This document shows, piece after piece, positions 38,932 to 48,101 of a DNA stretch of 64,000 bases. A program made the translations under genes and the position numbers. How positions within the stretch are numbered: the stretch's first letter is position 1; every line of letters starts with the position of its first letter. Origin of the DNA: Citreimonas salinaria (lineage in GTDB: Bacteria > Pseudomonadota > Alphaproteobacteria > Rhodobacterales > Rhodobacteraceae); assembly GCF_900107235.1 (NCBI RefSeq), contig NZ_FNPF01000007.1, forward strand, positions 62,001 through 126,000, in the 5' to 3' direction. Under the pieces are notes generated by a model. That model worked only from the letters and a program-made list of their open reading frames with translations. It had not been told where the DNA came from and did not search any database.

Positions 38932-39447
38932 CTATTCGTCGGTCTGGTCCAGGAACGCGATCAGGTTCGCGCGATCCTCGGGCGAAGGCATGCCGCGATA
39001 GCTCATCGACGTGCCGGGCGCGAAGCCCTGCGGGTTCTCGAGGAACGCGAACAGGTTCTCGGGCGTCCAGACGTTGGCGTGCTCGCTCAGCGCGCCGGAA
39101 TAGTTGAAGCCCTCGGCGGCGGCGACCTCGCGGCCCACAACGCCGTACAGGTACGGACCCACGGCGTTCGCGCCCTGCTCGAGCTGGTGGCAGGCGCGGC
39201 ACTGGCTCCACAGGCGCTCGCCGGCCGAGGCGTCGGCGGCGGCGAGGTATTCTTCGGGTGCAAGCGCAGCCGTCTCTTCGGCGGGAGCCTCGGCGTCTTC
39301 GACCTCGATCACGTAGGCCGCGACCTCGTGGCCATGGTCTCCACCGACATGATACAGCGTTTCCGCCGCCCATTTGCCCAGCAGGAAGACCAGAAGCGCG
39401 CCGCACACCGCGCCGAGGGTCTTGGTGAAGGTCATCGTGTCAAACAT
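38932..39447 (-). CDS. cycM: Membrane-anchored cytochrome c (CycM/c552-like)
   Basis: A 171-residue class I cytochrome c. Residues 9-28 form an uncleaved N-terminal membrane anchor. After an acidic Ala/Glu-rich linker (about 43-75), CRACH at 83-87 binds heme c, and TSMSYRGMP near 147-154 supplies the axial Met. This layout matches the Paracoccus/Rhodobacter CycM group (c552), which carries electrons from the bc1 complex to cytochrome c oxidase. Divergent from pheA; followed by a clear terminator. Confidence 0.9.
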   Translation of the reverse strand: MFDTMTFTKTLGAVCGALLVFLLGKWAAETLYHVGGDHGHEVAAYVIEVEDAEAPAEETAALAPEEYLAAADASAGERLWSQCRACHQLEQGANAVGPYLYGVVGREVAAAEGFNYSGALSEHANVWTPENLFAFLENPQGFAPGTSMSYRGMPSPEDRANLIAFLDQTDE

Positions 39448-39484
39448 GAAAAGGCCCGTTCCTGGTTTTCCCGGTCGTCGCGCG

Positions 39485-39527
39485 GGTATCTACGGCTTCC
39501 CTTCCAGCGAGGCAAGCGGTAGATACC
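39485..39527. promoter_or_regulatory. Inverted repeat in the cycM-pheA divergent region
   Basis: Arms GGTATCTAC (39485-39493) and GTAGATACC (39519-39527) are perfectly complementary and extended by CGC/GCG with one bulge. They are separated by 25 bases; centres are 34 bp apart. It is the only strong symmetry in this 127-bp gap, so it may be an operator pair or a cruciform-forming site. Confidence 0.45.
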
Positions 39528-39574
39528 GCGACGAAACGCCCCCGATGCGGGCAACTTTCAGGGGGATCGCCCGC

Positions 39575-40408
39575 ATGACGAAACGCATCGCTTTCCAGGG
39601 CGAGCCCGGGGCCTATTCCGACCAGGCCTGCCGGGAGGCGCGGCCGGACATGGAGCCGCTGCCGTGCCGCAACTTCGAGGACGCCATCGAGGCGGTGCGC
39701 ACGGGGGTGGCCGAGCTGGCGATGCTGCCGGTCGAGAACTCCACCTACGGCCGCGTCGCCGACATCCACCGCCTGCTGCCCCAAAGCGGCCTGCGCATCG
39801 TCGACGAGGCTTTCGTGCGCGTACATATCAGCCTGATGGCGCTGCCGGGCGTGCAGATCGAGGAGATCAGGCGCGTGCGCGCGCACCTTGTGCTGCTGCC
39901 GCAGGCGCAGAGCTTCCTGTCGCAATACGGCATCAAGGGCGAGGCCGCCGCGGACAGCGCGGGCGCCGCGGCGGACCTGGCCGCTTCGGGCGCGCGCGAC
40001 GAGGGCGTTCTGGCGTCGGACCTGGCGGCGGATCTGCACGGGCTGCACATCCTGGCCCGGCACATCGAGGATCACGCCCACAACACCACGCGCTTCCTGA
40101 TCATGGGCCGCGAGCCGGACCTGACGCGGCGCGGCCGACACGGCATGATGACGACCTTCGTCTTTCAGGTCCGCAACATTCCCGCCGCGCTCTACAAGGC
40201 GATGGGCGGCTTCGCGACCAACGGCGTCAACATGACCAAGCTGGAAAGCTACATGGTCGGCGGGTCGTTCACGGCGACGCAGTTCTACGCCGACATCGAG
40301 GGCCATCCTGACGATCCGGCGGTCGACCGCGCGCTGGAAGAGCTGGACTACTTCACCGACATGCTGGAAATCCTCGGCGTCTACCCGCGCGATCCGCGCC
40401 GCGACTGA
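39575..40408 (+). CDS. pheA: Prephenate dehydratase
   Basis: A 277-residue monofunctional enzyme converting prephenate to phenylpyruvate for phenylalanine synthesis. The catalytic domain shows IAFQGEPGAYSDQAC, AMLPVENSTYGRV and HNTTRFLIMG (the essential T-R-F). The C-terminal ACT domain, expected to bind phenylalanine, has GGFATNGVNMTKLESYMVGG; the common ESRP motif is ESYM here, a variant seen in alphaproteobacteria. There is no chorismate mutase domain. AGGGGGA precedes the ATG at 39575. Confidence 0.95.
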   Translation: MTKRIAFQGEPGAYSDQACREARPDMEPLPCRNFEDAIEAVRTGVAELAMLPVENSTYGRVADIHRLLPQSGLRIVDEAFVRVHISLMALPGVQIEEIRRVRAHLVLLPQAQSFLSQYGIKGEAAADSAGAAADLAASGARDEGVLASDLAADLHGLHILARHIEDHAHNTTRFLIMGREPDLTRRGRHGMMTTFVFQVRNIPAALYKAMGGFATNGVNMTKLESYMVGGSFTATQFYADIEGHPDDPAVDRALEELDYFTDMLEILGVYPRDPRRD

Positions 40409-40583
40409 GGGTTTCCACGCGGAGCGCGCCCGGGCGGGGCCGCGCGCAGATATCTCGGCCCGCCGCCTTCGGCAGCGGGCCTCGGAGGCCGCCCGTGCCG
40501 GGCGGCGGGCGCGCCCGACCGGGGGCTCCGGAACACGGACGATGCGGGGCAGGGCCCCCGCGGCAAGGGGATCGGGGAGAGGC

Positions 40584-41069
40584 ATGAGCGAACGGGAACT
40601 GGCACGGATCACCGCCTCGGCCCCGCGCCGGGCGCTTGGCGTGGGTGCGCTGGGCGGTCTCGGCCTGCTGCTGATCTGGATCGCGGTCGCGACGCCGCCG
40701 GTCTCGGTCCTGTGGATGGCGTTCCTGCTGGTGGTCGGTTTCGTCTCGCTGGTCCTGGCGCAGTTGATGTGGCGCGCGACCGGAATCTCGATCGTGCTGA
40801 CCGAGGAGGGGCTTTTCGACAGCACGGGCCAGGAGATCGCGCGGACCGAGGACATCGTGCGGGTCGACCGGGGGATCTTCGCGCTCAAGCCGTCGAACGG
40901 CTTCTCGCTGCTGCTGCGCACGTCGGGCCGCACGGTCTGGCGGCCGGGCCTGTGGTGGCGCTCGGGCCGGCGCGTGGCCGTGGGGGGCGTGACCGCGGGT
41001 CACCAGACGCGCCCCGTGGCCGACATCCTGGCGATGCGGGTGGCCGAGCGTCCGGCGCGCGAGGCCTGA
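40584..41069 (+). CDS. Small membrane protein of unknown function
   Basis: A 161-residue protein with two adjacent membrane helices (about residues 18-37 and 41-60) and a C-terminal cytoplasmic domain (ISIVLTEEGLFDSTGQEIARTEDIVRVDRG...) reminiscent of PH-like/bPH domains. I do not recognise it with certainty. GGGGAGAGGC lies directly before the ATG at 40584. It lies 175 bp after pheA and 182 bp before the gdh gene, with no obvious operon. Confidence 0.65.
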   Translation: MSERELARITASAPRRALGVGALGGLGLLLIWIAVATPPVSVLWMAFLLVVGFVSLVLAQLMWRATGISIVLTEEGLFDSTGQEIARTEDIVRVDRGIFALKPSNGFSLLLRTSGRTVWRPGLWWRSGRRVAVGGVTAGHQTRPVADILAMRVAERPAREA

Positions 41070-41251
41070 CGGCGGGCCCCATGCGGAGGCGGTCGGGGAA
41101 TCGGCGGAAATAGGGGGTTTTTGGCAGGCCATCCGGGCGCTACCGTGCGGGGGAGAGGGTGACGCGCGGGCAAAGCGCATGCGCCGATCCCGTGCCAGAC
41201 GCCGCCGCGCGATCCGGACCCGGATCCGTCGGCCCATCCGGAGGACGATCC

Positions 41252-42685
41252 ATGAACGTACCGCGCAGCGAACCGACATTCCGCCAATCCGTGGACCTGA
41301 TGTTCAACCGCGCCGTGGCGCTGATGGACCTCTCTCCGGGGCTCGAGGAGAAGATCCGCGTCTGCAACTCGACCTACACGGTCCGCTTCGGGGTGCGCCT
41401 GCGCGGGCAGATCTGCACGCTGACGGGCTATCGCAGCGTGCATTCCGAACACATGGAGCCGGTGAAGGGCGGCATTCGCTACGCCCCCACCGTCAATCAG
41501 GACGAGGTCGAGGCGCTGGCCGCGCTGATGACCTACAAGTGCGCGCTGGTCGAGACGCCCTTCGGCGGCTCGAAGGGCGGGCTGTGCATCGATCCGCGCG
41601 ACTACGAGGTGCACGAGCTGGAGCTGATCACCCGCCGCTTCACCTACGAGCTGGCCAAGCGCGACCTGATCCACCCCGCGCAGAACGTGCCCGCCCCCGA
41701 CATGGGCACCGGCGAGCGCGAGATGGCCTGGATGGCCGACCAGTACGCGCGGATGAACACCACCGACATCAACGCCCGGGCCTGCGTCACCGGCAAGCCG
41801 CTGAACTCGGGCGGCATCGCCGGACGGGTCGAGGCGACGGGCCGCGGCGTGCAATACGCCCTGCGCGAGTTCTTCCGCCACCCCGAGGACGTCGCCGTCG
41901 CCAAGCTTTCGGGCAGGCTCGACGGCAAGCGGGTCATCGTGCAGGGGCTCGGGAACGTGGGCTACCACGCGGCCAAGTTCCTGTCGGAGGAGGACGGCTG
42001 CCGCATCACCGCCGTGATCGAGCGCGACGGCGCGGTCTTCAGCGAGGCGGGGCTCGACATCGAGGCGCTGCACGACTGGATCCTGCGCCATGGCGGCGTC
42101 GCGGGCTTCCCCGGCGCGGGCTTCACGGCCGAAGGCGCGGCCCTGCTGGAGGAGGACTGCGACATCCTGGTTCCGGCCGCGCTGGAGGGGGTCATCAACC
42201 TGTCCAACGCGCACCGCATCAAGGCGCCGCTGATCATCGAGGCCGCCAACGGCCCGATCACCGCCGGCGCCGACGACATCCTGCGCGACCGCGGCTGCGT
42301 CATCATTCCCGACATGTACGCCAATGCCGGCGGCGTGACGGTGTCCTACTTCGAATGGGTCAAGAACCTCAGCCACATCCGCTTCGGCCGGATGCAGCGC
42401 CGGCAGGAGGAATCGCGCCACCAGCTGATCATCGACGAGCTCGAGCGGCTGTCGGCCGACAGCGGGGTGGGCTGGACGCTGTCGCCGGACTTCAAGACAA
42501 AGTACCTGCGCGGCGCCGACGAGCTGGAGCTGGTGCGCTCGGGGCTCGATGACACGATGCGCATCGCCTACCAGTCGATGCGCGAGACCTGGCACGGCCG
42601 CGAGGACGTGACCGATCTGCGCACCGCCGCCTACCTGGTGTCGATCGGCAAGGTCGCCTCGAGCTACCGCGCCAAGGGGCTGTGA
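41252..42685 (+). CDS. gdhA: Glutamate dehydrogenase
   Basis: A 477-residue Glu/Leu/Phe/Val dehydrogenase family enzyme interconverting glutamate and 2-oxoglutarate plus ammonia. Substrate site: VKGGIRYAP, ALMTYKCALVETPFGGSKGGL (catalytic Lys) and NVPAPDMGT. The coenzyme domain follows with RVIVQGLGNVGYHAAKFL and the C-terminal ANGPITAGAD and YANAGGVTVSYFEW. GGAGGA is six bases before ATG 41252. The NAD versus NADP preference is not determined from the sequence. Confidence 0.94.
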   Translation: MNVPRSEPTFRQSVDLMFNRAVALMDLSPGLEEKIRVCNSTYTVRFGVRLRGQICTLTGYRSVHSEHMEPVKGGIRYAPTVNQDEVEALAALMTYKCALVETPFGGSKGGLCIDPRDYEVHELELITRRFTYELAKRDLIHPAQNVPAPDMGTGEREMAWMADQYARMNTTDINARACVTGKPLNSGGIAGRVEATGRGVQYALREFFRHPEDVAVAKLSGRLDGKRVIVQGLGNVGYHAAKFLSEEDGCRITAVIERDGAVFSEAGLDIEALHDWILRHGGVAGFPGAGFTAEGAALLEEDCDILVPAALEGVINLSNAHRIKAPLIIEAANGPITAGADDILRDRGCVIIPDMYANAGGVTVSYFEWVKNLSHIRFGRMQRRQEESRHQLIIDELERLSADSGVGWTLSPDFKTKYLRGADELELVRSGLDDTMRIAYQSMRETWHGREDVTDLRTAAYLVSIGKVASSYRAKGL

Positions 42686-42691
42686 CCGCCA

Positions 42692-42705
42692 CCCGGCGCG
42701 CCGGG
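42692..42705. terminator. GC palindrome after gdhA
   Basis: The perfect palindrome CCCGGCGCGCCGGG starts seven bases after the gdhA stop. It lacks a T-run, so it may be a weak terminator; this GC-rich sequence could also arise by chance. Confidence 0.3.
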
Positions 42706-42809
42706 GCGTGCCGGGGGCTTGCCGCTTCAAACCGGCGACGGACGGGGCATTGTCGCTGCGGCGGGGACGCGTGCCGCGAAAAAGCCGCGAACTTGTCGTG
42801 CGCGCGACC

Positions 42810-42830
42810 CGGTTCCCGACCGGTTCCCGC
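42810..42830 (+). repeat. Tandem 10-bp repeat upstream of tadG
   Basis: CCGGTTCCCG occurs twice (42810-42819 and 42821-42830) with a one-base gap, an 11-bp period of about one helical turn. It is 65-85 bp before the tadG start, a position suited to a regulator's tandem binding. No known regulator is assigned. Confidence 0.4.
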
Positions 42831-42894
42831 CGCAATGCCGGCCTATCCCTGAAAGGTGACTGCGCAAATCCAGCCGCCGGAAGGGATCGTGAGC

Positions 42895-44505
42895 ATGAGG
42901 GAACCACTTCAGCGTCGCCGGGCGGTTGCCGGATTCGTGACGTCGGAAGACGGCTCCATGACGATCTTCTCGGCGCTGTTCATCGTGCTGCTCCTGGGCA
43001 TCACGGGCGCTTCGGTCGACATCATGCGCCAGGAGGCCGTGCGCTCTTCCATGCAGGGCACGATCGACCGCGCGGTGCTGGCCGCGGCGGACCTCGAGCA
43101 GAACCGCCCGCCCGTCGCGGTGGTCGAGGATTACGTCGCCCGCGCCGGCATGTCCGACGCGCTGAGCGACGTGATCGTCGACGAAGGGTTGAACTACCGC
43201 GTCGTCACCGCCAGCAGCGCGCGCTCGCTGGACACCTTCTTCCTGCGCCTGTCGGGCTTCGACCAGCTGCTGGCCCCGGCCCGCGCCACCGCCGAGGAAA
43301 AGGTGGCGAACGTCGAGATCGCGCTGGTGCTGGACGTGTCCGGCTCGATGGGCAACTACGACCGGATCGGAAACCTGCGCGACGCCGCGCGCGCCTTCGT
43401 CGACACGGTGATCCAGCCCGAGGGCGCGCCGGGGCTGACCACCGTGTCGGTGGTGCCCTACAGCGCGACCGTCAATATCGGGACCGGCCTGGCGCCCTAT
43501 TTCAACCTCGAAGAGACGCACGATTACTCGCATTGCGTGGCCTTCGACGCCGCCGACTTCGACGAGACGGCGGTCGATCCCGCCGCCACGCTGCGCCGGC
43601 TGGGCCATTTCGATCCGTATTCCACCTACGAGAACGCGACCGCGATCTCCAACCCCTGGTGCCCGACCGCGGAAACCTCGGCGATCATCATCCACAGCGC
43701 GGACTCCGTGCTTCTGCGCGAGCGCATCGGCGCGCTGAGCGCCGGCGGCAACACGGCCACCGATCTGGGCATGAAACTGGGCGTGGCGCTTCTGGACCCC
43801 GCGATGCGGCCGGTGGTGCAGCAGCTGGCGGCCGCCGGGATGGTGCCGGCAACCGCGAACGCCCGCCCCGCGGAATACGACGACCGCGAGGCGCTGAAAT
43901 TCGTGGTGGTGATGACCGACGGCGACAACACCTCGCAATACGATCTCAAGCCGCATTACCGCACCGGCTTTTCCGAGTTGTGGATCGACGACCGGGGCAA
44001 CACCTACGCCTCCGACGACCGGTTTTCCCTGCGGGTGCGCGACTGGTCGGGGTCTAGCAACGACGTCTGGTTCCAGGAACGCTACGAGAGCGATGCGCAG
44101 CGCCGCTACGCCAACCAGCCCGACGGCGGCACGGGCGCACGGCGCATGACGCATGCCGAGGTCTTCGCGCGGTTCGGTTCCCGTGCCGTGGCGCGCCGGT
44201 TCATGACGCAACCCTATTACGACGGCTACGTCTCCTACAGCCAGTATTACGACATGTATTACGCGGCCGAGGCGACCGTGGGCGCAGCCGAGGCCGACAA
44301 CCGGCTGTCGCGCATCTGCGCCGCCGCGCGCGCCAGGGGCATGGTCGTCTTCGCCATCGGCTTCGAGGCGCCTGCCCGCGGGCAGGAGGCGATGCGCGAC
44401 TGCGCGTCGTCGGCCGCGCACTATTTCGATGTCGAAGGGGTCGAGATCGCCGATACCTTCCACGCGATCGCGCGCCAGATCAACAGCCTGAGGTTGACCG
44501 AATGA
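42895..44505 (+). CDS. TadG-like pilus assembly protein with von Willebrand A domain
   Basis: A 536-residue protein. Residues 15-45 (SEDGSMTIFSALFIVLLLGITGASVDIMR) form the TadE/TadG-type N-terminal membrane segment. ALVLDVSGSMGNYDRI is the DxSxS MIDAS metal site of a vWA domain, and VVVMTDGDNTS is its later Asp-containing strand. The remainder is Tyr-rich and has several Cys that may form disulfides outside the cytoplasm. It lies first in a three-gene set with two TadE-like genes, overlapping the next by four bases. No other tad/flp genes are in the window. Confidence 0.85.
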   Translation: MREPLQRRRAVAGFVTSEDGSMTIFSALFIVLLLGITGASVDIMRQEAVRSSMQGTIDRAVLAAADLEQNRPPVAVVEDYVARAGMSDALSDVIVDEGLNYRVVTASSARSLDTFFLRLSGFDQLLAPARATAEEKVANVEIALVLDVSGSMGNYDRIGNLRDAARAFVDTVIQPEGAPGLTTVSVVPYSATVNIGTGLAPYFNLEETHDYSHCVAFDAADFDETAVDPAATLRRLGHFDPYSTYENATAISNPWCPTAETSAIIIHSADSVLLRERIGALSAGGNTATDLGMKLGVALLDPAMRPVVQQLAAAGMVPATANARPAEYDDREALKFVVVMTDGDNTSQYDLKPHYRTGFSELWIDDRGNTYASDDRFSLRVRDWSGSSNDVWFQERYESDAQRRYANQPDGGTGARRMTHAEVFARFGSRAVARRFMTQPYYDGYVSYSQYYDMYYAAEATVGAAEADNRLSRICAAARARGMVVFAIGFEAPARGQEAMRDCASSAAHYFDVEGVEIADTFHAIARQINSLRLTE

Positions 44506-45038
44506 CCCGCCTCGTCCTGCGCCGCCTCCGCCGGTTCGGCCGCGCGGAAGACGGCAACGTCACGATCGAGTTCGCGATCTGGTTCACCCTCGTCTTCATG
44601 CTGCTGGCCAGCGGAATCGAGATCGCCTACATGAACCTGCGCCACGCCATGCTCGAGCGCGCGGTCGACTTGTCCGTCCGCGATATCCGCCTCGGCACCG
44701 GCTCGCCGCCAAGCTATCTCGAGGTGCGCGACAGCATCTGCGAGAAGGCGAACATCATCCAGAATTGCGCCGGGAACCTCCGGCTGGAAATGATCCCGGT
44801 GTCGCCGCGGGCGATGGACGGCTTCACCGAAAGCCCCGACTGCCAGAACGCCGAGCAGGAGCCGCGCCCGGTGCGCAGTTTCGCCCCGGGGATGGAAAAC
44901 CAGCTGATGCTGCTGCGCGTCTGCATGACGTTCAAGCCGGTGTTGCCGACAATCGGGCTGGGCGAGAAGCTGCACAAGGACGCCGAAGGCTATTCCTGGC
45001 TGGTCGTCAAGTCGGCCTTCGTGCAGGAACCGAGGTGA
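44502..45038 (+). CDS. TadE-like pilus assembly protein
   Basis: A 178-residue minor pseudopilin-like protein. FGRAEDGNVTIEFAIWFTLVFMLLASGIEIAYMNLR (residues about 10-45) is the TadE N-terminal membrane motif with the conserved Glu in TIEF. The C-terminal part is periplasmic with four Cys. It is read ATGA-coupled from the vWA gene. Its N-terminus closely resembles the next gene's, so the pair may be an old duplication. Confidence 0.82.
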   Translation: MTRLVLRRLRRFGRAEDGNVTIEFAIWFTLVFMLLASGIEIAYMNLRHAMLERAVDLSVRDIRLGTGSPPSYLEVRDSICEKANIIQNCAGNLRLEMIPVSPRAMDGFTESPDCQNAEQEPRPVRSFAPGMENQLMLLRVCMTFKPVLPTIGLGEKLHKDAEGYSWLVVKSAFVQEPR

Positions 45039-45042
45039 CACC

Positions 45043-45612
45043 ATGCTGAACCCCGCCCCCTTCCTGCGCGCGCTGTCGCGTCGCCTGCGCCGCTTCGGCC
45101 GCGACGAGGACGGCGTGATCTCGATCGAGATGGTGATCTGGACGCCGCTCATCCTGGTGGTCATGGCCTCGACCTTCACGCTGTTCGAGGCGTTCCGGCA
45201 GGAAAGCCTCAACATCAAGGCGGCGCACACGATCTCGGACGCCATCTCGCGCGAGACCGATGCGCTCGACACCGAGTATCTCGACGGGATGCTGTCGGTG
45301 CTGCGCTACCTGACCAACAGCTCCGGCACCTATGGGCTGCGGATCTCGCTGGTGCGCTACGACGCCGGGAACGACGAATACGAGGTGCGCTGGTCGCAGA
45401 CCCGCGGCGATTTCGGCGCGATGGACGACAACCTGCTGGCGTTGATTCGCGACCGGCTGCCGACCCTGCTGGACAACGAAGCCGTCGTCGTGGTCGAGAC
45501 CGAGACCGAGCATACGCCGGTGCTCGACATCCCGGCGCTGCAACCGCAGCACTTCTACAACTTCGTCTTCACGCGGCCGCGTTTCGCGCCCCAGGTGGTC
45601 TGGGCCGGCTGA
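45043..45612 (+). CDS. TadE/TadF-like pilus assembly protein
   Basis: A 189-residue protein with the same plan: RRLRRFGRDEDGVISIEMVIWTPLILVVMASTFTLFEAFR near the N-terminus, with Glu in SIEM, then an extracytoplasmic domain without cysteines. It starts four bases after the preceding stop. With the previous two genes it makes a TadG-TadE-TadE/F set, probably minor components of an Flp/Tad pilus or of another surface structure. The rest of the machine must be elsewhere. Confidence 0.78.
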   Translation: MLNPAPFLRALSRRLRRFGRDEDGVISIEMVIWTPLILVVMASTFTLFEAFRQESLNIKAAHTISDAISRETDALDTEYLDGMLSVLRYLTNSSGTYGLRISLVRYDAGNDEYEVRWSQTRGDFGAMDDNLLALIRDRLPTLLDNEAVVVVETETEHTPVLDIPALQPQHFYNFVFTRPRFAPQVVWAG

Positions 45613-45699
45613 TCCCGCGGTTGCCCCCGGCGCGGTGACGGACTAGCTGGGTCCCGTGGCCCGGCGATGCGCCGGGCTCGCTGCCAAAGGGGGATCTCA

Positions 45700-45978
45700 A
45701 TGCCGCGCCTCGCGCTCGTCTTCGGCCTGCTGCTGCCCTGCGCGGCGGCGGCGCAGCAATACGACCCGCAGGAATGCGCCGACCAGGCCAGGGTGGTGAT
45801 GATCGGCGTCACCGCGCGCGCCGACGGCGCCAGCCGCGACCAGACCGCCGCCGCCCTAGGCGCCCGTCTGCCCGGGGACGTGGCGGCGATGCTGGCCAAC
45901 TGGATCGTCACGCTTCCGCCCGAATTGCTGACCGAGCAGGTGGCCGAGGCCTGGCGCGCCCAGTGCGAGGCGCTCTGA
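45700..45978 (+). CDS. Small exported protein of unknown function
   Basis: A 92-residue protein with a cleavable signal peptide MPRLALVFGLLLPCAAAAQQ (cleavage near residue 19). The mature part has two Cys (DPQECADQ and WRAQCEAL), which probably form a disulfide. No family recognised. AAAGGGGGA stands before the ATG at 45700. It lies 87 bp after the TadE set and 97 bp before dnaG; it may belong with the former. Confidence 0.65.
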   Translation: MPRLALVFGLLLPCAAAAQQYDPQECADQARVVMIGVTARADGASRDQTAAALGARLPGDVAAMLANWIVTLPPELLTEQVAEAWRAQCEAL

Positions 45979-46075
45979 TCCGCTCGCATCTCCGCCCCGG
46001 ACCTTCCCTTGGCGGGCGACGGTGTCGCGCCGGGTCACGCTTGGATTCGGCGCGTCGCGGCGCGATACTGTCACC

Positions 46076-48046
46076 ATGAGTCTGCCCCCCGGTTTCCTGG
46101 ACGAATTGCGCACCCGCACCAGCCTGACGCAGGTCGTCGGGCGCAAGGTCATGTGGGACAACCGCAAGTCGAACCAGGGCAAGGGCGACATGTGGGCGCC
46201 GTGCCCGTTCCACCACGAAAAGACCGCGTCGTTCCACGTCGACGACCGCAAGGGCTTCTACTACTGCTTCGGCTGCCAGGCGAAGGGCGACGCGATCAAG
46301 TTCGTCTGCTACACCGAGAACGTCGGCTTCATGGAGGCGGTCGAGATCCTCGCCGCCGAGGCCGGCATGGAGGTGCCGAAGCTGGACCCCCGGGCCCAGC
46401 AGAAGGCCGACCGCAACACCCAGCTGGCCGAGGTAATGGAGGTCGCCGTCGCGTTCTACCGCCTGCAATTGCAGCGCGGCGTGGCGGCGGATGCGCGCGC
46501 CTACCTCGACCGGCGGGGCCTGAAGCCAGACGCGCTGGACCGCTTCGAGATCGGCTTTGCCCCCGACGGCTGGGAGGCGCTGCGCACCCACCTGGAAAGC
46601 AAGGGCGTCGACATCGCGCTGATGCGCGAGGCCGGGCTGGTCAAGGACTCGGCCAAGGGCCGCAAGCCCTACGACGTGTTCCGCAACCGCATCATGTTCC
46701 CGATCCGCGACGGGCGGGGCCGCGCGATCGCCTTCGGCGGCCGGGCGATGGACCCGAACGACAACGCCAAGTACCTCAACTCGCCCGAGACCGCGCTCTT
46801 CGACAAGTCGCGCAACCTCTACAACCTGCGCGCCGCGCGCGAGGCAGCCGGCAAGGGCCAGACCCTCGTGGTGGCCGAGGGCTACATGGACGTCATCGCG
46901 CTCTCCGAGGCCGGGTTCGAGGCCGCCGTCGCACCCCTGGGGACCGCCGTGACCGAGCCGCAGATCCAGCTGATGTGGCGCGTCAGCGACGAGCCGGTGA
47001 TCGCGCTCGACGGCGATACGGCGGGGCTGCGCGCTGCGGCACGGGTGATCGACCTCGCGCTGCCGCTGCTCGAGGCGGGCAAGGGCCTGCGCTTCGCCCT
47101 GATGCCCGAGGGCAAGGACCCCGACGACCTGCTGCGCGCCGAAGGCCCGCAGGCCGTGGCGAAGGTTCTCGAAGCCGCGCGGTCCATGGTCTCGGTCCTG
47201 TGGGAGCGCGAGATCGCGGGCCGCGACTTCGACAGCCCCGAACGCCGCGCAGCACTCGACAAGGCGCTGCGCGCACGCATCGCCGCGATCAAGGACCCGT
47301 CGCTGCGCCACCACTACGGCCAGGCGATCAAGGAGTTGCGGTGGGAGCTGTTCCGCGCCAAGCCGAAGCCCCGCGATGGCGGCTTCGGCGGCGGCGGGGG
47401 CGGCGGCGCCCGCAAGCCCTGGCGCCGCGACGCGCCCCAGCCCGCCACGCCGCTGGCCAAGGCGTCGCTGCTGGCCAGCGCGAACGAGGATACCGAAACC
47501 CGCCTGCGCGAGGCCGTGGTGCTGGCCACCGTGCTGACCACGCCCGAAATCGCGGCTGAGTTCGAGACCCGGCTGGAGGCGCTGGATTGCGTCGACCCCG
47601 ATCACGCCGCCCTGCGCGACGCGATCCTGCGCTGCATCGGCAACGAGGGCGCCATGCGCGCGCGATGCGAGGACGCGATCGGCGCGGAAGCCCTTGAAAC
47701 CATGCTGGCCTCGCGCCATCTGACAATCGTGCCATGCCTCAGGCGGCCCGGCGATGCCGATCTGGCCCGCTTGACGGTGGCCGAGGTGCTGGCAAAACTG
47801 GAAGCCGCGCGCGGCTGGCGGGCAGAAATGGCCGAGGCCGAAGAGGATCTGGAGCGCCATCCGGACGAGGCGCTGACATGGCGACTGGCGCAGGCCGCGC
47901 AGGCCCGCGCCCATGCGGGGCGGCTCGACGAAGAGGACGACGCCGATTTCGAAATCGGCCCGAACGGCGCCCATGTAGACCGGACCGAGCGCAGCGCGCT
48001 CGATTCGCTGCTGGCCCAGATCCGCTTCGACAAGGGGCGGCACTAG
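46076..48046 (+). CDS. dnaG: DNA primase
   Basis: A 656-residue primase that synthesises RNA primers at the replication fork. The CHC2 zinc ribbon uses Cys43, His46, Cys64 and Cys67 (CPFHHEKTASF, CFGCQAKGDAI). The TOPRIM catalytic core has VVAEGYMDVIALSEAG and ALDGDTAG. The C-terminal domain beyond the Gly-rich linker (GFGGGGGGGARKPWRR, near residue 440-455) should bind DnaB helicase. ATG 46076 is taken because its N-terminus SLPPGFLDELRTRTSLTQVVG matches alphaproteobacterial primases. rpoD follows, as commonly seen. Confidence 0.95.
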   Translation: MSLPPGFLDELRTRTSLTQVVGRKVMWDNRKSNQGKGDMWAPCPFHHEKTASFHVDDRKGFYYCFGCQAKGDAIKFVCYTENVGFMEAVEILAAEAGMEVPKLDPRAQQKADRNTQLAEVMEVAVAFYRLQLQRGVAADARAYLDRRGLKPDALDRFEIGFAPDGWEALRTHLESKGVDIALMREAGLVKDSAKGRKPYDVFRNRIMFPIRDGRGRAIAFGGRAMDPNDNAKYLNSPETALFDKSRNLYNLRAAREAAGKGQTLVVAEGYMDVIALSEAGFEAAVAPLGTAVTEPQIQLMWRVSDEPVIALDGDTAGLRAAARVIDLALPLLEAGKGLRFALMPEGKDPDDLLRAEGPQAVAKVLEAARSMVSVLWEREIAGRDFDSPERRAALDKALRARIAAIKDPSLRHHYGQAIKELRWELFRAKPKPRDGGFGGGGGGGARKPWRRDAPQPATPLAKASLLASANEDTETRLREAVVLATVLTTPEIAAEFETRLEALDCVDPDHAALRDAILRCIGNEGAMRARCEDAIGAEALETMLASRHLTIVPCLRRPGDADLARLTVAEVLAKLEAARGWRAEMAEAEEDLERHPDEALTWRLAQAAQARAHAGRLDEEDDADFEIGPNGAHVDRTERSALDSLLAQIRFDKGRH

Positions 48047-48101
48047 CGGGCCACGAGAATTATGTTAGGGAAACAAGCGGGAAATCTGGGTAAACCGGTT
48101 T

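Noticed and set aside
35049-39107. 1352-residue plus-strand open frame across the yej operon
   Set aside because: It lies antisense to yejE, yejB, yejA and the cytochrome gene. Its His/Arg/Gln-rich low-complexity translation is typical of the open reverse frame in GC-rich genes, whereas the minus-strand proteins carry clear family motifs.
42692-42705. Strong terminator after gdhA
   Set aside because: The palindrome is perfect, but there is no T-run and the region is almost all G and C, so it is listed only with low confidence.
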